From contig NZ_VDGT01000005.1 in assembly GCF_006335015.1 (NCBI RefSeq), positions 1 through 64,000 on the forward strand: 64,000 bases of DNA, in the 5' to 3' direction. The notes beneath the pieces were generated by a model. The model saw only the letters and a program-made list of their open reading frames with translations. It searched no databases and was not told the origin of the DNA. The stretch is from Streptomyces sedi (GTDB taxonomy: Bacteria; Actinomycetota; Actinomycetes; Streptomycetales; Streptomycetaceae). Both the position numbers and the translations under genes were made by a program. This document shows positions 1 to 7,363 of this stretch, one piece after another; position 1 is the first letter of the stretch; each line of letters starts with the position of its first letter.

Positions 1-2
1 CT

Positions 3-203
3 GCCCACCGCAAGCGGCGCGGCAGCCACGGCGGCAGACCACCCGCCTTCGACCGCGAGACCTACAAGCAACGCAACACCGTCGAACGGTGCATCAACCG
101 CATCAAACACTGGCGCGGCCTCGCCACCCGATACGACAAAACCGCAACCATCTACCTCGCCGGACTCCACATCGCAGGCATCTTCATCTGGTCCGCACGA
201 TGA
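3..203 (+). mobile_element. IS5-type transposase, C-terminal fragment (5' end outside window)
   Basis: The open frame enters from the window edge and stops at 201-203, giving 66 residues. It carries the TVERCINRIKHWR and ATRYDK stretches typical of the last catalytic glutamate region (the E of DDE) of IS5-family transposases common in Streptomyces. The two other acidic residues must lie upstream of the window, so I cannot say whether the element is intact. The frame ends where homology to the small gene remnant begins, which suggests that the IS right end lies just after position 203. No clear terminal inverted repeat can be assigned without the left end. Confidence 0.75.
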
Positions 204-210
204 TCCAAAC

Positions 211-308
211 GAAAGTGCCTAGACGTGTGGCACACGATCGAGGACATCGACTACCTTCTCGACGCCGACCGCCGACGAGGCGGCAGTCCTCGACAGGTCG
301 GCGACTGA
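211..308 (+). pseudogene. Truncated remnant of a small hypothetical gene, paralogous to the gene at 1104-1286
   Basis: From 219 the frame reads L-D-V-WHTIEDIDYLLDAD and stops at 306-308. The intact small protein encoded at 1104-1286 ends LLIWHTVEGLDYLLSEE, so the two C-termini match residue by residue over about 15 positions. The N-terminal three quarters are missing and the join falls next to the end of the transposase. I infer that the IS element landed in, or recombined through, a paralog of the small gene. It has no start codon of its own and is presumably not expressed. Confidence 0.6.
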
Positions 309-482
309 CCGCGCCGACGAACTGACCGCGTCTGACACGGGAGTTCCTCCGCGGGGGCTCCCCCGTCCTCGCTCCCGTCAGTCAGGGCCCCCTGTTCGGG
401 TGCCCCTCCGCAAGCGACGACGCGCTCGGGCAGAGGATCGCCACTCGAATCAACGACGAGGCCGCACGAGACCGGAGGCAAT

Positions 483-965
483 GTGACCGGGCGAGATCCC
501 GCGGAAGGGCACGGCCGCGGCGTCAGCGCGGGGATCGTCGTCGCCGAAGGGCGCGTCCTGCTCGTCCGGCGGCGGGTGTCTGAGGGCGAGCTGTCCTGGC
601 AGTTCCCGGCCGGGAAGATCGAAGCGGGCGAGACCGTCGAGGAGGCAGCCGTCCGGGAGACGCGGGAGGAGACCGGGTTCACCGTCAAAGCCGTCGCGCC
701 GCTCGGTTCACGCGTGCACCCCCTGACCGGCCGCCGCGTGTCCTACGTCGGCTGCCGGGTGCTCCACGGCACGGCGACCGTCGCGGCCCCCGACGAGATC
801 GCGGAGATCGTGTGGGTCACGCGAGGAGAGATGGGCGCGTACGTGCCCCACGGAATCCACGCACCGGTCAGGGAGTGGCTGGGCTGGGGAGCCCGTTCGG
901 GGCCGGGCCCGTCGCGGAACGAACAGTCAACTCGGCGCCTCGAACGTCGCCCTTCTTACGGGTGA
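483..965 (+). CDS. Nudix hydrolase
   Basis: A 160-residue protein with a complete Nudix box: glycine 44, glutamate 50, then RETREETGF at 58-66, matching G-x5-E-x7-REUxEExGU. Nudix enzymes cleave nucleoside diphosphates linked to another group; the substrate cannot be read from the sequence. The start is GTG inside ATGTGA at 481-486. The frame that this TGA would close shows no coding character, so I do not infer translational coupling. The last 25 residues are low-complexity and basic. It lies between the IS remnant and the small hypothetical gene and may have moved with them. Confidence 0.85.
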   Translation: MTGRDPAEGHGRGVSAGIVVAEGRVLLVRRRVSEGELSWQFPAGKIEAGETVEEAAVRETREETGFTVKAVAPLGSRVHPLTGRRVSYVGCRVLHGTATVAAPDEIAEIVWVTRGEMGAYVPHGIHAPVREWLGWGARSGPGPSRNEQSTRRLERRPSYG

Positions 966-1103
966 CGGGGTCTCGGCACCGGTGCGCGACACCACCACGG
1001 GGTAGAGGTGAGGCACATGGCCTTTTCGAGGGACAGCACGGACGGCGCCCCCGAGCGCTGTCAACGCGGTCTGCCGCGCCCGGGGAAACGAAGGGCGTTG
1101 GCG

Positions 1104-1286
1104 ATGCCCACCGTGATTCACATGACCCGGGCCGAGGCGCTGCGACAGCGGGAGGAGCTGCTCGAACGAGCCGGCCTCTCGTACGAGCGACTCCGCGAGC
1201 GCGCGGAGGCCTCCGCGTTGCCCCTCGACCAACTACTGATCTGGCACACGGTCGAAGGACTCGACTACCTCTTGTCGGAAGAGTGA
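1104..1286 (+). CDS. Small hypothetical protein (60 aa), helical
   Basis: The ATG at 1104 follows a purine-rich ribosome site (GAAACGAAGGG at about 1084-1094). The 60-residue product is almost wholly predicted helix, with an RAGLSYERLRERAEASAL stretch followed by a conserved LLIWHTVEGLDYLL C-terminus. It resembles a minimal DNA-binding or antitoxin-sized protein, but I do not recognise a named family. An in-frame upstream GTG at 1008 would add 32 residues and is less likely. A truncated paralog lies at 211-308, showing that this is a duplicated family. Function unknown. Confidence 0.6.
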   Translation: MPTVIHMTRAEALRQREELLERAGLSYERLRERAEASALPLDQLLIWHTVEGLDYLLSEE

Positions 1287-1467
1287 GGTTTCCGCCCTCG
1301 GCGATCTCGCTCGCGAGTTCGCCGACCGGTCGTCTGCCCTGGCGCGGGGTGTCCTCGGCGAGGACACCCCGCTCTTACACGCCGCCACCCTGGAGCTCGA
1401 CCAGGTGGTCGCACCCACGCTCCCCGCGCAGCGGGCGGATCCCCGCCCCCGGCTTTTCCGCCCGTGA
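1285..1467 (+). pseudogene. Possible degenerate coding remnant without a start codon
   Basis: Directly after the small gene, in a different frame, codons from 1288 to the TGA at about 1465-1467 spell a peptide including ALGDLAREFADRSSALARG with strongly G/C-biased third positions, which looks like real actinobacterial coding. The frame is closed upstream by a TGA at 1237 and contains no ATG or GTG before it. It could be the tail of a frame-shifted second cistron that once followed the small gene. The hairpin at 1344-1372 sits inside it. Low confidence. Confidence 0.3.
1344..1372. terminator. Perfect 13-bp hairpin between convergent genes
   Basis: The arms GCGGGGTGTCCTC and GAGGACACCCCGC pair over 13 bp around a 3-nt loop, followed by CTCTT. 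It lies between the small gene (ending at 1286) and the convergent GST-like gene (ending at 1475), so it can serve as a bidirectional terminator. Confidence 0.7.
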
Positions 1468-1474
1468 CCCGTGC

Positions 1475-2338
1475 TCAACGGATCAGCGCGTCGCGGTGCG
1501 CCGTCCAGTCGATGATGTGGACGGCGGCGCCGGCGGCTTCGAGGCCGCGGCAGTGGTGGGCGTGGTGGCGGGTCAGGTCGGTGAGGTGGAGCTTGCCGCC
1601 GAAGGCGGGGTGCGCGAGGAGGCGGCGGGCGTAGGCCCACAGGGCCGGGTGTTCGGCGATCCGGTGGACCGCGTCGGCGCCCAGGTGACAGCGGTGGACG
1701 GTGTCCAACCGGACCAGGGCGACCCAGAGTTCGACATCGGCGGCGGTCAGCTCGTCGCCCAGGACGAACGGCGCTTCGGCCACCCGCCGGTCGAAGGCGG
1801 TGAGCGTCGCGAGCAGTGTCTCCAGTGCCCGTTCCCCGGCCTCTCCCGCGCCCGCCTCGCCCGCGAGTTGGGCGGCCTCCCCGATGCCTCGTTCGCAGCG
1901 CAGCGTCAACGCGTCGATGCCGCCGGCCAGTGGGGCCGGGCGCAGCGCGGGGCGGTCCGGGGCGCGGAAGCGGAGGCTGAGGTCGGCGAGGATGTCCGGA
2001 ACGTGGTTGCTGACCAGTCGCCCGGTCCAGCTGTCGGTCAGCGCCGGGCTGGCGCCGGGTCCCGTGTGGCCGTGGAGGGTGGCCGCGTAGGCGGCGTCGA
2101 GCGCGGTGCGCCCGTTGCCCGCCTCGTGGGGCGCGGGCAGCAGGGTCACCGGGAGCACCTCGTCCAGGCCGAGCAGCGCGTGGGTGATCGCCACGCGCAG
2201 CCCGTCGGGGCTGGCGAGCGTCAGGTGGAGCCGGTAGCGGTGGGGTGCCGGGTAGTGACCGCTCTTGGCGTCGGTGCCGATGCGTTCGCGGACCAGACAG
2301 GGAAGGTTTGTCGGCGAGTTCGGCAGCGGTGCGGGCAT
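1475..2338 (-). CDS. Glutathione S-transferase / glutathionyl-hydroquinone reductase-like protein, catalytic Cys replaced
   Basis: A 287-residue protein with the layout of Xi-class GSTs (YqjG/ECM4): a thioredoxin-like N-terminus (GHYPAPHRYRLHLTLASPDG), then an all-helical GST C-domain with DELTAADVELWVALVRLDTVH. In the family the motif is CPWxxR and its cysteine does the thiol chemistry. Here the aligned residue is serine 43 (SPDGLR), so classical hydroquinone-reductase activity is doubtful. ATG 2338 follows AAGGAG. It is the last gene of a rightward-to-leftward series (leader peptide, monooxygenase, leader peptide, this gene), which suggests a sulfur or thiol role. Actinomycetes use mycothiol rather than glutathione, so the cofactor is uncertain. 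Confidence 0.75.
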   Translation of the reverse strand: MPAPLPNSPTNLPCLVRERIGTDAKSGHYPAPHRYRLHLTLASPDGLRVAITHALLGLDEVLPVTLLPAPHEAGNGRTALDAAYAATLHGHTGPGASPALTDSWTGRLVSNHVPDILADLSLRFRAPDRPALRPAPLAGGIDALTLRCERGIGEAAQLAGEAGAGEAGERALETLLATLTAFDRRVAEAPFVLGDELTAADVELWVALVRLDTVHRCHLGADAVHRIAEHPALWAYARRLLAHPAFGGKLHLTDLTRHHAHHCRGLEAAGAAVHIIDWTAHRDALIR

Positions 2339-2395
2339 GGCTCTCCTTGGGACGTTTCTGCACGAGGGGACGCGAGGGCAGGCGGGCAGGAGAGA

Positions 2396-2429
2396 GAGCG
2401 GTCGCGGGGCCGGGGCCCCGCGACCGCTC
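2396..2429 (-). terminator. Strong hairpin between leader peptide and GST-like gene (candidate attenuator)
   Basis: A 16-bp perfect stem, arms beginning GAGCGGTCGCGGGGCC, with a 2-nt loop, lies 13 bases after the leader stop and about 60 bases before the GST-like start. On the transcribed strand it is followed by TCTCTCTCCT. Its position fits a leader-controlled terminator. Confidence 0.65.
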
Positions 2430-2442
2430 CTTGCGGCGGGAT

Positions 2443-2607
2443 TCAGACCGCGCTAGAGACGCGCAGCAGATCGATGTGGCGCCGGCAGGTCAGCAGCCTG
2501 GGCGCGGGGAGCGCGGAGCAGGAGACGTCCGCGGCGGGTCGGGAACGGGGCGGAGGAGCGGAGGGCGCGGGAAGCGCGCGTCGCGCCCGCGTCGTTCCGT
2601 CCGCCAT
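2443..2607 (-). CDS. Putative cis-regulatory leader peptide (RHIDL type), 54 aa
   Basis: The ATG at 2607, preceded by GGACGGAG, opens a 54-residue frame ending LLTCRRHIDLLRVSSAV. The RRHxDLxRVSSA ending is the hallmark of short leader peptides found before sulfur-assimilation and sulfonate genes in Streptomyces, where a translating ribosome is thought to report cysteine or sulfur status. It is longer than the usual 25-35 residues, so the true start may lie further in, but no other ATG or GTG is present in the frame. It lies 104 bases upstream of the GST-like gene with a strong hairpin between. It shares its frame with the upstream monooxygenase but follows that gene's stop. Confidence 0.65.
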   Translation of the reverse strand: MADGTTRARRALPAPSAPPPRSRPAADVSCSALPAPRLLTCRRHIDLLRVSSAV

Positions 2608-2685
2608 CGAGCGCTCCGTCCGTTCGGCGAGGACCGCCCCTGGGCAGTCCTTCCTTCGGATTGTCCGGCTCGGGTGTGCGCAGCG

Positions 2686-3837
2686 TCAAGGGGTGGTGAC
2701 CGACTCCCCCGACGTGGGAGCGCCGTTCGCGCGCCCCGCGTGCGCCTCTCGGGCCGCGTCCCTGCGCGCCACCTCGGCGCGGACGAGCGGGATCACGTGG
2801 CGGCCGAAGTCGATGGCGTCGCCCAACAGGTCGTAGCCGCGTGCGGAGATGATGTCGACGCCCAGCTCGTGGTAGTCGAGCAGCGCCTCGGCGACGGTGT
2901 CGGGTGTGCCGACGAGGGCGTTGGAGTTGCCGGCGCCCCCGGTGGCAGCGGCCGGCGCGGTCCACAGGGCGCGGTCGTAGCGTTCGCCCTGTTCGGCGAT
3001 GGCGATCAGCCGCTGGGAGCCGGTGTTCTCCGGGCGCCCCCCGGCGCCGGGGCGGCGTCGGCGCCCCGCGGGGCCGCCGGCCCGGATGGCGGCGAGGGTG
3101 CGGTGGGCCTTCTCCCAGGCGAGTTCCTCGGTGGGCGCGATGATCGGCCGGAAGGCGACCTGGATGCGTGGCGGGGTGGTGCGGCCGGCCGCCGCGGCGG
3201 CGGCGCGGACGGCGGCGATCTGCTCGGCGGTGCGCTCCAGCGGCTCGCCCCACAGGCAGTAGATGTCCGCCTCGGCCGCGCCCGCCGCCAGCGCGGCCTC
3301 CGACGAGCCGCCGAACGACACGTCGGGGCGGGGCAGTTGGGCGGGGAAGACGTCGCTGACGTAGTCCTGGAAGCGGTAGTGCGCGCCCTCGTGGTCGAAG
3401 GGTTCCGTGCGGGTCCACACCTTCTTGACGATCTCGATGTACTCGCGGGTGCGGGCGTAGCGCTCGTCCTTGGTGAGGGTGTCGCCCTCGCGGCGCTGCT
3501 CGTGGTCGCTGCCGCCGGTGATGAAGTGCACGGTCAGCCGGCCGCCGCTGATCTGGTCGAGGGTGGCGAAGACCCGGGCGGCGTAGGTCGGGTAGGAGAG
3601 GTTGGGCCGGTGCGCCAGCAGGATCTGGAGGCGGTCGAGGCGGGACGCGAGCAGGGCGGCGGCCGTGGCGGGGTCGGCGGTGCCGGAGCCGTAGGCGAAG
3701 AGGACCCGGTCCCAGCCGTGGTCCTCGTGGGCACGGGCGATCCGGAGGGTGTAGTCGGGGTCGAACGCGGGCCCGGAGCGGGGTGCGGTCTCCGAGCCGT
3801 CGTGGGTGGCGGCGATGCCGAGGAACTCGACGGGCAT
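2686..3837 (-). CDS. LLM-class flavin-dependent monooxygenase, alkanesulfonate monooxygenase-like
   Basis: 383 residues with the TIM-barrel layout of SsuD-type enzymes: MPVEFLGIAATHDGSE at the start, HRPNLSYPTYAARVFATLD (about 77-95), FITGGSDHEQRREGDTL, and the GSSEAALAAGAAEADIY region that binds FMN. The family uses reduced FMN and oxygen to release sulfite from alkanesulfonates, or oxidises related substrates. The length matches SsuD. ATG 3837 follows GAAAGG. A leader peptide of the sulfur-associated type sits 131 bases upstream, strengthening the sulfur assignment. No SsuA/B/C transporter or NADPH-FMN reductase is nearby, so the exact substrate is open. Confidence 0.88.
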   Translation of the reverse strand: MPVEFLGIAATHDGSETAPRSGPAFDPDYTLRIARAHEDHGWDRVLFAYGSGTADPATAAALLASRLDRLQILLAHRPNLSYPTYAARVFATLDQISGGRLTVHFITGGSDHEQRREGDTLTKDERYARTREYIEIVKKVWTRTEPFDHEGAHYRFQDYVSDVFPAQLPRPDVSFGGSSEAALAAGAAEADIYCLWGEPLERTAEQIAAVRAAAAAAGRTTPPRIQVAFRPIIAPTEELAWEKAHRTLAAIRAGGPAGRRRRPGAGGRPENTGSQRLIAIAEQGERYDRALWTAPAAATGGAGNSNALVGTPDTVAEALLDYHELGVDIISARGYDLLGDAIDFGRHVIPLVRAEVARRDAAREAHAGRANGAPTSGESVTTP

Positions 3838-3968
3838 GGGGAATCACGCCTTTCGGCCGCTGCGCCGGTGCGGCGCGCGGCAAAGCTGGGGTGGGGCGCG
3901 CGCGGGGGCGCGCGGGGGCCGGCGGCGGTGCGAACGCCCCGGCGTGGCCTGCTCGTTGACCTCGGTGG

Positions 3969-4055
3969 TCAGGCGGCGACGCGGCGACACGCAGCGGACC
4001 ACACTCGACCGAAGTCGATGTGGTCGCGGGTGACCAGCGGTCGCGCGGGCTTCAT
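3969..4055 (-). CDS. Putative cis-regulatory leader peptide, 28 aa
   Basis: A 28-codon frame from ATG 4055 ends with the peptide TRDHIDFGRVWSAAC followed by RRVAA. It matches the Streptomyces RHVDLxRVxSAxC leader family closely in length and in the terminal cysteine region. It precedes the SsuD-like monooxygenase by 131 bases, a gap that contains G/C-rich stretches able to fold, including GCGCCG-GTG-CGGCGC at 3862-3876 near the ribosome site. I infer translation-coupled control by cysteine or sulfur supply. A longer in-frame start at 4175 exists but lacks family support. Confidence 0.7.
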   Translation of the reverse strand: MKPARPLVTRDHIDFGRVWSAACRRVAA

Positions 4056-4211
4056 GCGTTCCAGTGCAGCAGCGCCGGGTCCCCGCGTCAACGGGTGTCC
4101 GAGGGCCGAGCCGCGCGTCGGCCGCGCGGGGTGAGGCGCGCGGGAGCGCTTAACGTGCCGGTGATCCGCCCTCAAAGTGGGGGTAACACGTCGTTCCTAG
4201 GGTCGCCGCCC

Positions 4212-4913
4212 ATGGACGGCGACCCTTCGGCTTCGGCGGGGCCCCCGGCCGCCGTCTCCGGGGCCAGGGCCGGCAGGGACAGGAGGGCCGAGACGTATCT
4301 GCACCTGCGTGACCTGCTGTGGTCGGGCGCGCTCGGGCCGGACGACCGGCTGGTCGAGGTGCGGTTGGCGGCGCGGCTCGGGGTCTCCCGCACGCCGGTG
4401 CGGGAGGCGTTGGTGCGGCTGGTGGCCGACGGCCTGGTCGAGCGGCGCGGCGAGGGTTACTACCCGGCCCGGCTGGCCGGGGACGCGCTGGCGGATCTGG
4501 TCGAGTTGCGGGCCACCGTCGAGCTGCGCGGTGTGGCGCGCGCATCGGGTCCGCGCGCCGGGGCGCACGACCGGGCGGCGCTGCGCGCGCTGCGGGGGCG
4601 CTGGCGGGCGCTGCGCGCCGAACCGCCGGCTCCGGGGCCCGCGTTCGTGCGGTGCGACGAGGAGTTCCACCGTGCGCTGCTGGCCGCCTCCGGCAACCCC
4701 AGGCTGACCGAGACGCTGGAGTCGGCGCTGGTCCGTCTGCGTCCCGCGCGGGTGCGGGACCCGCTGACGGCGGAACGGGTGGAGCGGGCCGTCGTGGAGC
4801 ACCTGGCGATCGTGGAGGCGCTGCTCGCGGGCGAACTGGACGGGGCGCTGGCCGCGTTGGGCCACCATCTGGACGCGGCGTGGCCGGTGCCGCCCGGCGA
4901 CGGCGGCGGCTGA
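4212..4913 (+). CDS. GntR-family transcriptional regulator, FCD subfamily
   Basis: 233 residues: a winged helix at about 20-90 with the GntR signature LAARLGVSRTPVREALVRL, then an all-helical FCD ligand domain with the metal/ligand residues DEEFHRALLAASGN near 155. ATG 4212 is chosen; upstream GTG codons around 4155 would add residues with no family support. It is divergent from the leader/monooxygenase unit across 156 bases, so it may regulate that unit, itself, or the following fdhD. The ligand cannot be predicted. Confidence 0.85.
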   Translation: MDGDPSASAGPPAAVSGARAGRDRRAETYLHLRDLLWSGALGPDDRLVEVRLAARLGVSRTPVREALVRLVADGLVERRGEGYYPARLAGDALADLVELRATVELRGVARASGPRAGAHDRAALRALRGRWRALRAEPPAPGPAFVRCDEEFHRALLAASGNPRLTETLESALVRLRPARVRDPLTAERVERAVVEHLAIVEALLAGELDGALAALGHHLDAAWPVPPGDGGG

Positions 4914-4974
4914 GCGGGCGCGTCCCGCTGACGCGCGCCCGGGCGCTGCCGCCGGGGCGGGTGGCGGTGCCATC

Positions 4975-5877
4975 ATGGCGGGCATGGGACGGGTCACCGA
5001 ACGCCGCCGGGTCATCCGCGTCAGGGACGGCGCGGTCTCCGCGCGCGCCGACACCCTGGTAGGCGAGGAACCACTGGAGATCAGGGTCAACGGGCGCCGG
5101 CTGGCGGTGACGATGCGCACGCCGGGCGACGACTTCGCGTTGGCCACCGGCTTCCTGGTCAGCGAGGGGGTGCTGGCCGACCCCGCCGAGCTGGCGCGGA
5201 TCGCCTACTGCGCGGGGGCGGAGGGCCCGGACGGCGCCAACACGTACAACGTCGTCGACGTGCGGCTGGCCGACGGGGTGCCGGGACCTGACGTGTCGCT
5301 GGACCGTCGGGTGTTCACGAACTCGTCCTGCGGGCTGTGCGGAAGGGTGTCGCTGGACACGGTGCGCACCACCGCGCGCTGGCCCCTGCCGCTGCCGCCG
5401 GGCCCGCGCCTGGACCCGGCGGTGCTGTCCGAGCTGCCCGACCGGCTGCGTGAGGCGCAGCGCGTCTTCGCCCGCACCGGCGGGCTGCACGCGGCGGCGC
5501 TGTGCACGGCGGACGGCGCGTTGCTCGACGTGCGGGAGGACGTGGGCCGCCACAACGCGGTGGACAAGATCGTCGGCCACGCCCTCACCTCGGGGTCGCT
5601 CCCGCTGAGCGGCACCGTGCTGCTGGTCTCGGGGCGCGCCTCGTTCGAGCTGGTCCAGAAGGCGGTGCTGGCCGGCATCCCCACGCTGGCGGCGGTCTCC
5701 GCGCCCTCGTCGCTCGCGGTCGACCTGGCGGCGGAGACGGGGATGACCCTGGTGGGCTTTCTGCGCGGGGCGTCGATGAACGTGTACAGCGGCGCGGAGC
5801 GCCTCGGTCTCGCGGACGAGGCCGGTCTTCCCCCGGAGGGGGAGACGCGCGGCGAGGTCGTGGAGGGAACAAGGTAG
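4975..5877 (+). CDS. fdhD: Formate dehydrogenase accessory sulfurtransferase FdhD
   Basis: 300 residues with the family hallmarks: GDDFALATGFLVSEG (about 51-65), a CGLCG motif giving Cys119 and Cys122, REDVGRHNAVDKIVG, SGRASFELVQKA, and FLRGASMNVYSG near the end. FdhD passes sulfur from IscS to the molybdenum cofactor before insertion into formate dehydrogenase. No formate dehydrogenase gene is in the window; the only molybdenum enzyme here is the sulfite-oxidase-type protein at 14.3 kb, which is not a known FdhD client. The start is ATG 4975; ATG 4984 is equally possible. Confidence 0.95.
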   Translation: MAGMGRVTERRRVIRVRDGAVSARADTLVGEEPLEIRVNGRRLAVTMRTPGDDFALATGFLVSEGVLADPAELARIAYCAGAEGPDGANTYNVVDVRLADGVPGPDVSLDRRVFTNSSCGLCGRVSLDTVRTTARWPLPLPPGPRLDPAVLSELPDRLREAQRVFARTGGLHAAALCTADGALLDVREDVGRHNAVDKIVGHALTSGSLPLSGTVLLVSGRASFELVQKAVLAGIPTLAAVSAPSSLAVDLAAETGMTLVGFLRGASMNVYSGAERLGLADEAGLPPEGETRGEVVEGTR

Positions 5878-5969
5878 CCCCCTGTCCTGGTTTGGGTAGG
5901 CAGGGTCGTGATAGCCAGGAGAGGCACCCCGAATCGAACATCCATGATCAGAGAAGGACAAAATCGCAC

Positions 5970-6821
5970 GTGAGTAGCGCCCCCGTCCCCACCCCCGTCC
6001 CCGAAGTCACCCTCAACAACGGTGTCCGGATGCCCCAGCTGGGCTTCGGCGTCTGGCAGGTCCCCGACGACCAGGCCGAGGTCGCGGTGAGCCAGGCGCT
6101 GGCCGCCGGCTACCGCAGCATCGACACCGCCGCCGTGTACGGCAACGAGGAGGGTACCGGTCGCGCGCTGGCCACCTCCGGACTGCCGCGCGAGGAGCTG
6201 TTCGTCACCACCAAGCTGTGGAACACCGACCAGGGCTACGACACCGCGCTGGCCGCGTTCGACACCTCGCTCGCCAAGCTGGGCCTGGACTATGTCGACC
6301 TCTACCTGATCCACTGGCCGGCGCCCGCGCACGACCTGTACGTGGAGAGCTGGAAGGCCCTGGAGAAGATCCTGGCCGACGGCCGGGCCCGCGCGATCGG
6401 CGTCTCCAACTTCAAGCCGCCGCACCTGCGCCGGCTGCTGGACGAGACCGAGATCGTTCCCGCGCTCAACCAGATCGAGCTGCACCCGAACTTCCAGCAG
6501 GAGGAGTCGCGCGCGCTCCACCGCGAGCTGGGGATCCTCACCGAGGCGTACTCCCCGCTGGGCTCGGGCAAGGGGCTGCTCGACGCCCCCGAGCTGCGGC
6601 GGATCGCCGACAAGCACGGCCGCACCCCGGCCCAGGTGGTGCTGCGCTGGCACCTCCAGCTGGGCAACGTGGTGATCCCGAAGTCGGTGACGCCGTCGCG
6701 GATCACGGAGAACTTCGACGTCTTCGGCTTCTCGCTGGACGACGAGGACCTCGCGGCCGTCGCGGCGCTCGACACCCCGCACCGGATCGGCACCGACCCG
6801 GACAAGGCCAACTGGCGCTGA
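5970..6821 (+). CDS. Aldo/keto reductase
   Basis: 283 residues, the usual length for bacterial AKR5-type 2,5-diketogluconate-reductase-like enzymes. The catalytic tetrad is visible as Asp52 and Tyr57 (SIDTAAVYGNE), Lys82 (VTTKLWN) and His115 (YLIHWP), with the NADPH site GNVVIPKSVTPSRITEN near the C-terminus. It reduces aldehydes or ketones with NADPH in the cytosol; the substrate is unknown. GTG 5970 is chosen because GAGAAGGAC lies 10-20 bases upstream. It follows fdhD by 92 bases and is followed by repeat cluster A. Confidence 0.92.
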   Translation: MSSAPVPTPVPEVTLNNGVRMPQLGFGVWQVPDDQAEVAVSQALAAGYRSIDTAAVYGNEEGTGRALATSGLPREELFVTTKLWNTDQGYDTALAAFDTSLAKLGLDYVDLYLIHWPAPAHDLYVESWKALEKILADGRARAIGVSNFKPPHLRRLLDETEIVPALNQIELHPNFQQEESRALHRELGILTEAYSPLGSGKGLLDAPELRRIADKHGRTPAQVVLRWHLQLGNVVIPKSVTPSRITENFDVFGFSLDDEDLAAVAALDTPHRIGTDPDKANWR

Positions 6822-6841
6822 GCCCCTCCGGGGCGGGCCGA

Positions 6842-7195
6842 GGACGACAACCCACCTTGCCGGTGCGGCACCGTGGTCGTCCGCCCCCCCGCCACGAATG
6901 CACCGCGCAGTTCCCCGCGCCCCCAAACAAGCCGCCCACGGCAGTGCAGGGGCGCGGGGAACGGCGCGAGCAACCGACCAGCGGGGTGTAGACGACGACC
7001 CACCTAACCGGCGCGGACCATAGTCGACCAACCCCCGCCACCAATGCACCGCGCAGTTCCCCGCGCCCCCAAACAGGCCGCCACCTACCGAACGTGAACC
7101 CGCAGCTGACCGACCACGCCCACCACTACCAAGGGGCGCGGGGAACTGCGCGAGCAACCCAACACCGGGGCGAGGACGACACCCCACCCCGGCCG
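6842..7195 (+). repeat. Interspersed hairpin repeat, cluster A (two units)
   Basis: Fills most of the gene-free gap between the aldo/keto reductase and sigK. Two inverted units: arm GCGCAGTTCCCCGCGCCCC at 6905-6923 pairs with the arm at 6949-6967, and arm 7051-7069 pairs with GGGGCGCGGGGAACTGCGC at 7133-7151. The text between units (AGTCGACCAACCCCCGCCAC, GAGCAACC) recurs in clusters B, C and D. Confidence 0.85.
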
Positions 7196-7217
7196 GCCAG
7201 GCCAGGCGTGGGTGGAC

Positions 7218-7244
7218 CCATCCGGGAGGGTGTCAGCGACGAAT
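7218..7244 (+). promoter_or_regulatory. Candidate SigK-type promoter of sigK-rskA
   Basis: CCATCC (7218-7223), 15 bases, ACGAAT (7239-7244). The same -35/spacer/-10 arrangement appears twice more in this locus, at 14209-14235 and 14272-14298, so the match is internally supported. It would give sigK an autoregulated transcript with a leader of about 110 bases. Confidence 0.65.
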
Positions 7245-7363
7245 GAGGGGGAGCGAACGGCTGCCGCCCGACCCGGAGGAACCATGACGTCAGCACCACC
7301 CAACCCACCACGCCCAACCCCGCGCGGGCACGCGCCCCGCGGGCACGCGGGAGGTGCGGCGCG

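Noticed and set aside
323..486. Coding frame ending at the TGA of ATGTGA before the Nudix gene
   Set aside because: The frame reads as basic, proline-rich sequence without codon bias or a family match, so translational coupling is not supported.
812..2836. Long plus-strand open frame opposite the GST-like and Nudix genes
   Set aside because: It shadows the real minus-strand gene, with arginine/proline-rich translation and no ribosome site or family motif.
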